This document shows positions 63,082-64,000 of a DNA stretch of 64,000 nt, piece by piece. The notes under the pieces are model-generated. The model saw only the letters and a list, made by a program, of their open reading frames with translations. It did not search any database and was not told the origin of the DNA. Positions within the stretch are counted from its first letter, which is position 1. Each line of letters begins with the position of its first letter. The stretch is from Cranoglanis bouderius (lineage: Eukaryota; Chordata; Actinopteri; Siluriformes; Cranoglanididae). The stretch spans positions 5,741,001 through 5,805,000 of the forward strand of contig CM042555.1 of assembly GCA_023630585.1 (NCBI GenBank), read 5' to 3'. Made by a program: the position numbers and the translations under genes.

Positions 63082-64000
63082 TATGTGAGTTTGATTATGA
63101 TTATGTAGATTATTACTAAGACAAATAAACAGTAATAATGAAAACACATTGTTGTGATTCACACCTTGTAATTCTCTTAAATAAAAAAAATAATAGATAG
63201 TAACATTTTTTTCCCCCTAAAGAGTGTTTGTAGTGAATGGATAAGTCATGTAATCCACAGGTTCGCAGGCCAGGGAATGCTCCCTACAACAACTCCGCCC
63301 TGTGTATTTTACTGTTTTCACTGCTCTAACACAACCACTTCAACTCACGAAGGGATGTTAATTAGCTGATTCACTGAATCAGGTGTTTCCATTGAAACAG
63401 GGTTGGGAACCTGTGCCATAATCCTGTGTTTGCTTACTCATTCTCCAATAAAAGAAGACAGTTACTCCCATGTTGAAGACAATTACTATTTAGCAAATAC
63501 TACATGCAAACAATAATTCAGTTTGCATTTAATTTTTTTATTTTTTTTTTGCTTATTAGATATAACCTGATCATTAGTGGTAGGTAATATAAGTGTAATT
63601 CTACTCATATTTCAGTAAGAAATGTGAGAATCTCCTTTTAAATCAAAGTGACAGTTTTAACTACAAATTTCCATAATGTATCTACAGTTTCTTCTTTGTG
63701 ATTGTTTTAAACTCTGCACTTTTTTTCAAACTCTATTGCCTGAAAATCTTTCTCCATGCTGTTGTCCGTTATATAAAGGCTTCTTTAGACTTCCACACAG
63801 ACTGTTGTTTCACCTCCGCAGTGCATTCTGCTGGTTTCTCAGCAGTTTGCCTAATAAGCACTCTTCTTGTCTGGGAGTTAAAAGTGACCCAGGGAAGACC
63901 CTGCTTCTGAGCAGTCAGATCACTGATTTGCTTAGGTTGTCACTTTTTATTTATTTATTTATTTATTTTTCAGTGCCGAAATTAGTACAGTTATGACACA

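Larger units (their letters stand above)
59300..64000. other. ESRP2 upstream region and repeat cluster
   Basis: Beyond the promoter candidate lie a CT microsatellite at ~59,690-59,742, an L2-like LINE (60,010-60,500), small repeats, and the Tc1 element (61,727-63,081). The stretch 63,090-64,000 is AT-rich with no recognised gene or repeat. Confidence 0.65.

Overview
The window is genomic DNA from a teleost fish. It has long introns, very many GT/CA, CT/GA and AT microsatellites, and a transposon load dominated by Tc1/mariner, hAT and L2/RTE-type elements. I think an otophysan (perhaps catfish-like) fish is most likely from the flavour of the repeats, but that is only an impression. Two protein-coding genes are recognisable, and they converge tail to tail.

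Region 1 (1-~31,725, + strand) is the 3' part of NFATC3, the calcineurin-regulated transcription factor. Seven coding exons are visible. They cover the second half of the Rel-homology DNA-binding domain, the IPT/TIG dimerisation domain, a Pro/Ser-rich transactivation exon of 966 bp, and a short last coding exon after a 17-kb intron. The calcineurin-docking and phosphoregulatory region and the first exons lie before position 1. A 3' UTR of about 3.7 kb follows.

Region 2 (~31,725-34,300) is the convergent intergenic gap. It holds a decayed Tc1-like element and a hAT-like element.

Region 3 (~34,300-59,300, - strand) is a complete ESRP2, an epithelial splicing regulator with RNA-recognition motifs (RRMs). 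Fourteen common coding exons give 673 residues. They are followed by two possible C-termini: a 102-bp cassette exon carrying the conserved ESRP tail and a stop (701 aa), or a distal exon that completes a fourth RRM (726 aa). This choice of ends is the most interesting observation in the window.

Region 4 (~59,300-64,000) is the ESRP2 upstream region. It has a CCAAT-containing promoter candidate and then a repeat cluster: an L2-like LINE on the - strand, SINE/MITE pieces, and a Tc1-like transposon with complete terminal repeats but a deleted catalytic region.

NFATC3 and ESRP2 are also convergent neighbours on human chromosome 16q22.1, so the pair is conserved synteny rather than an operon-like functional unit. 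NFATC3 acts in transcription downstream of calcium/calcineurin; ESRP2 acts on epithelial alternative splicing. No RNA genes, CRISPR arrays or viral genes were recognised. Splice-site coordinates were derived by hand from reading-frame continuity, GT-AG rules and remembered family sequences; no alignment was run.
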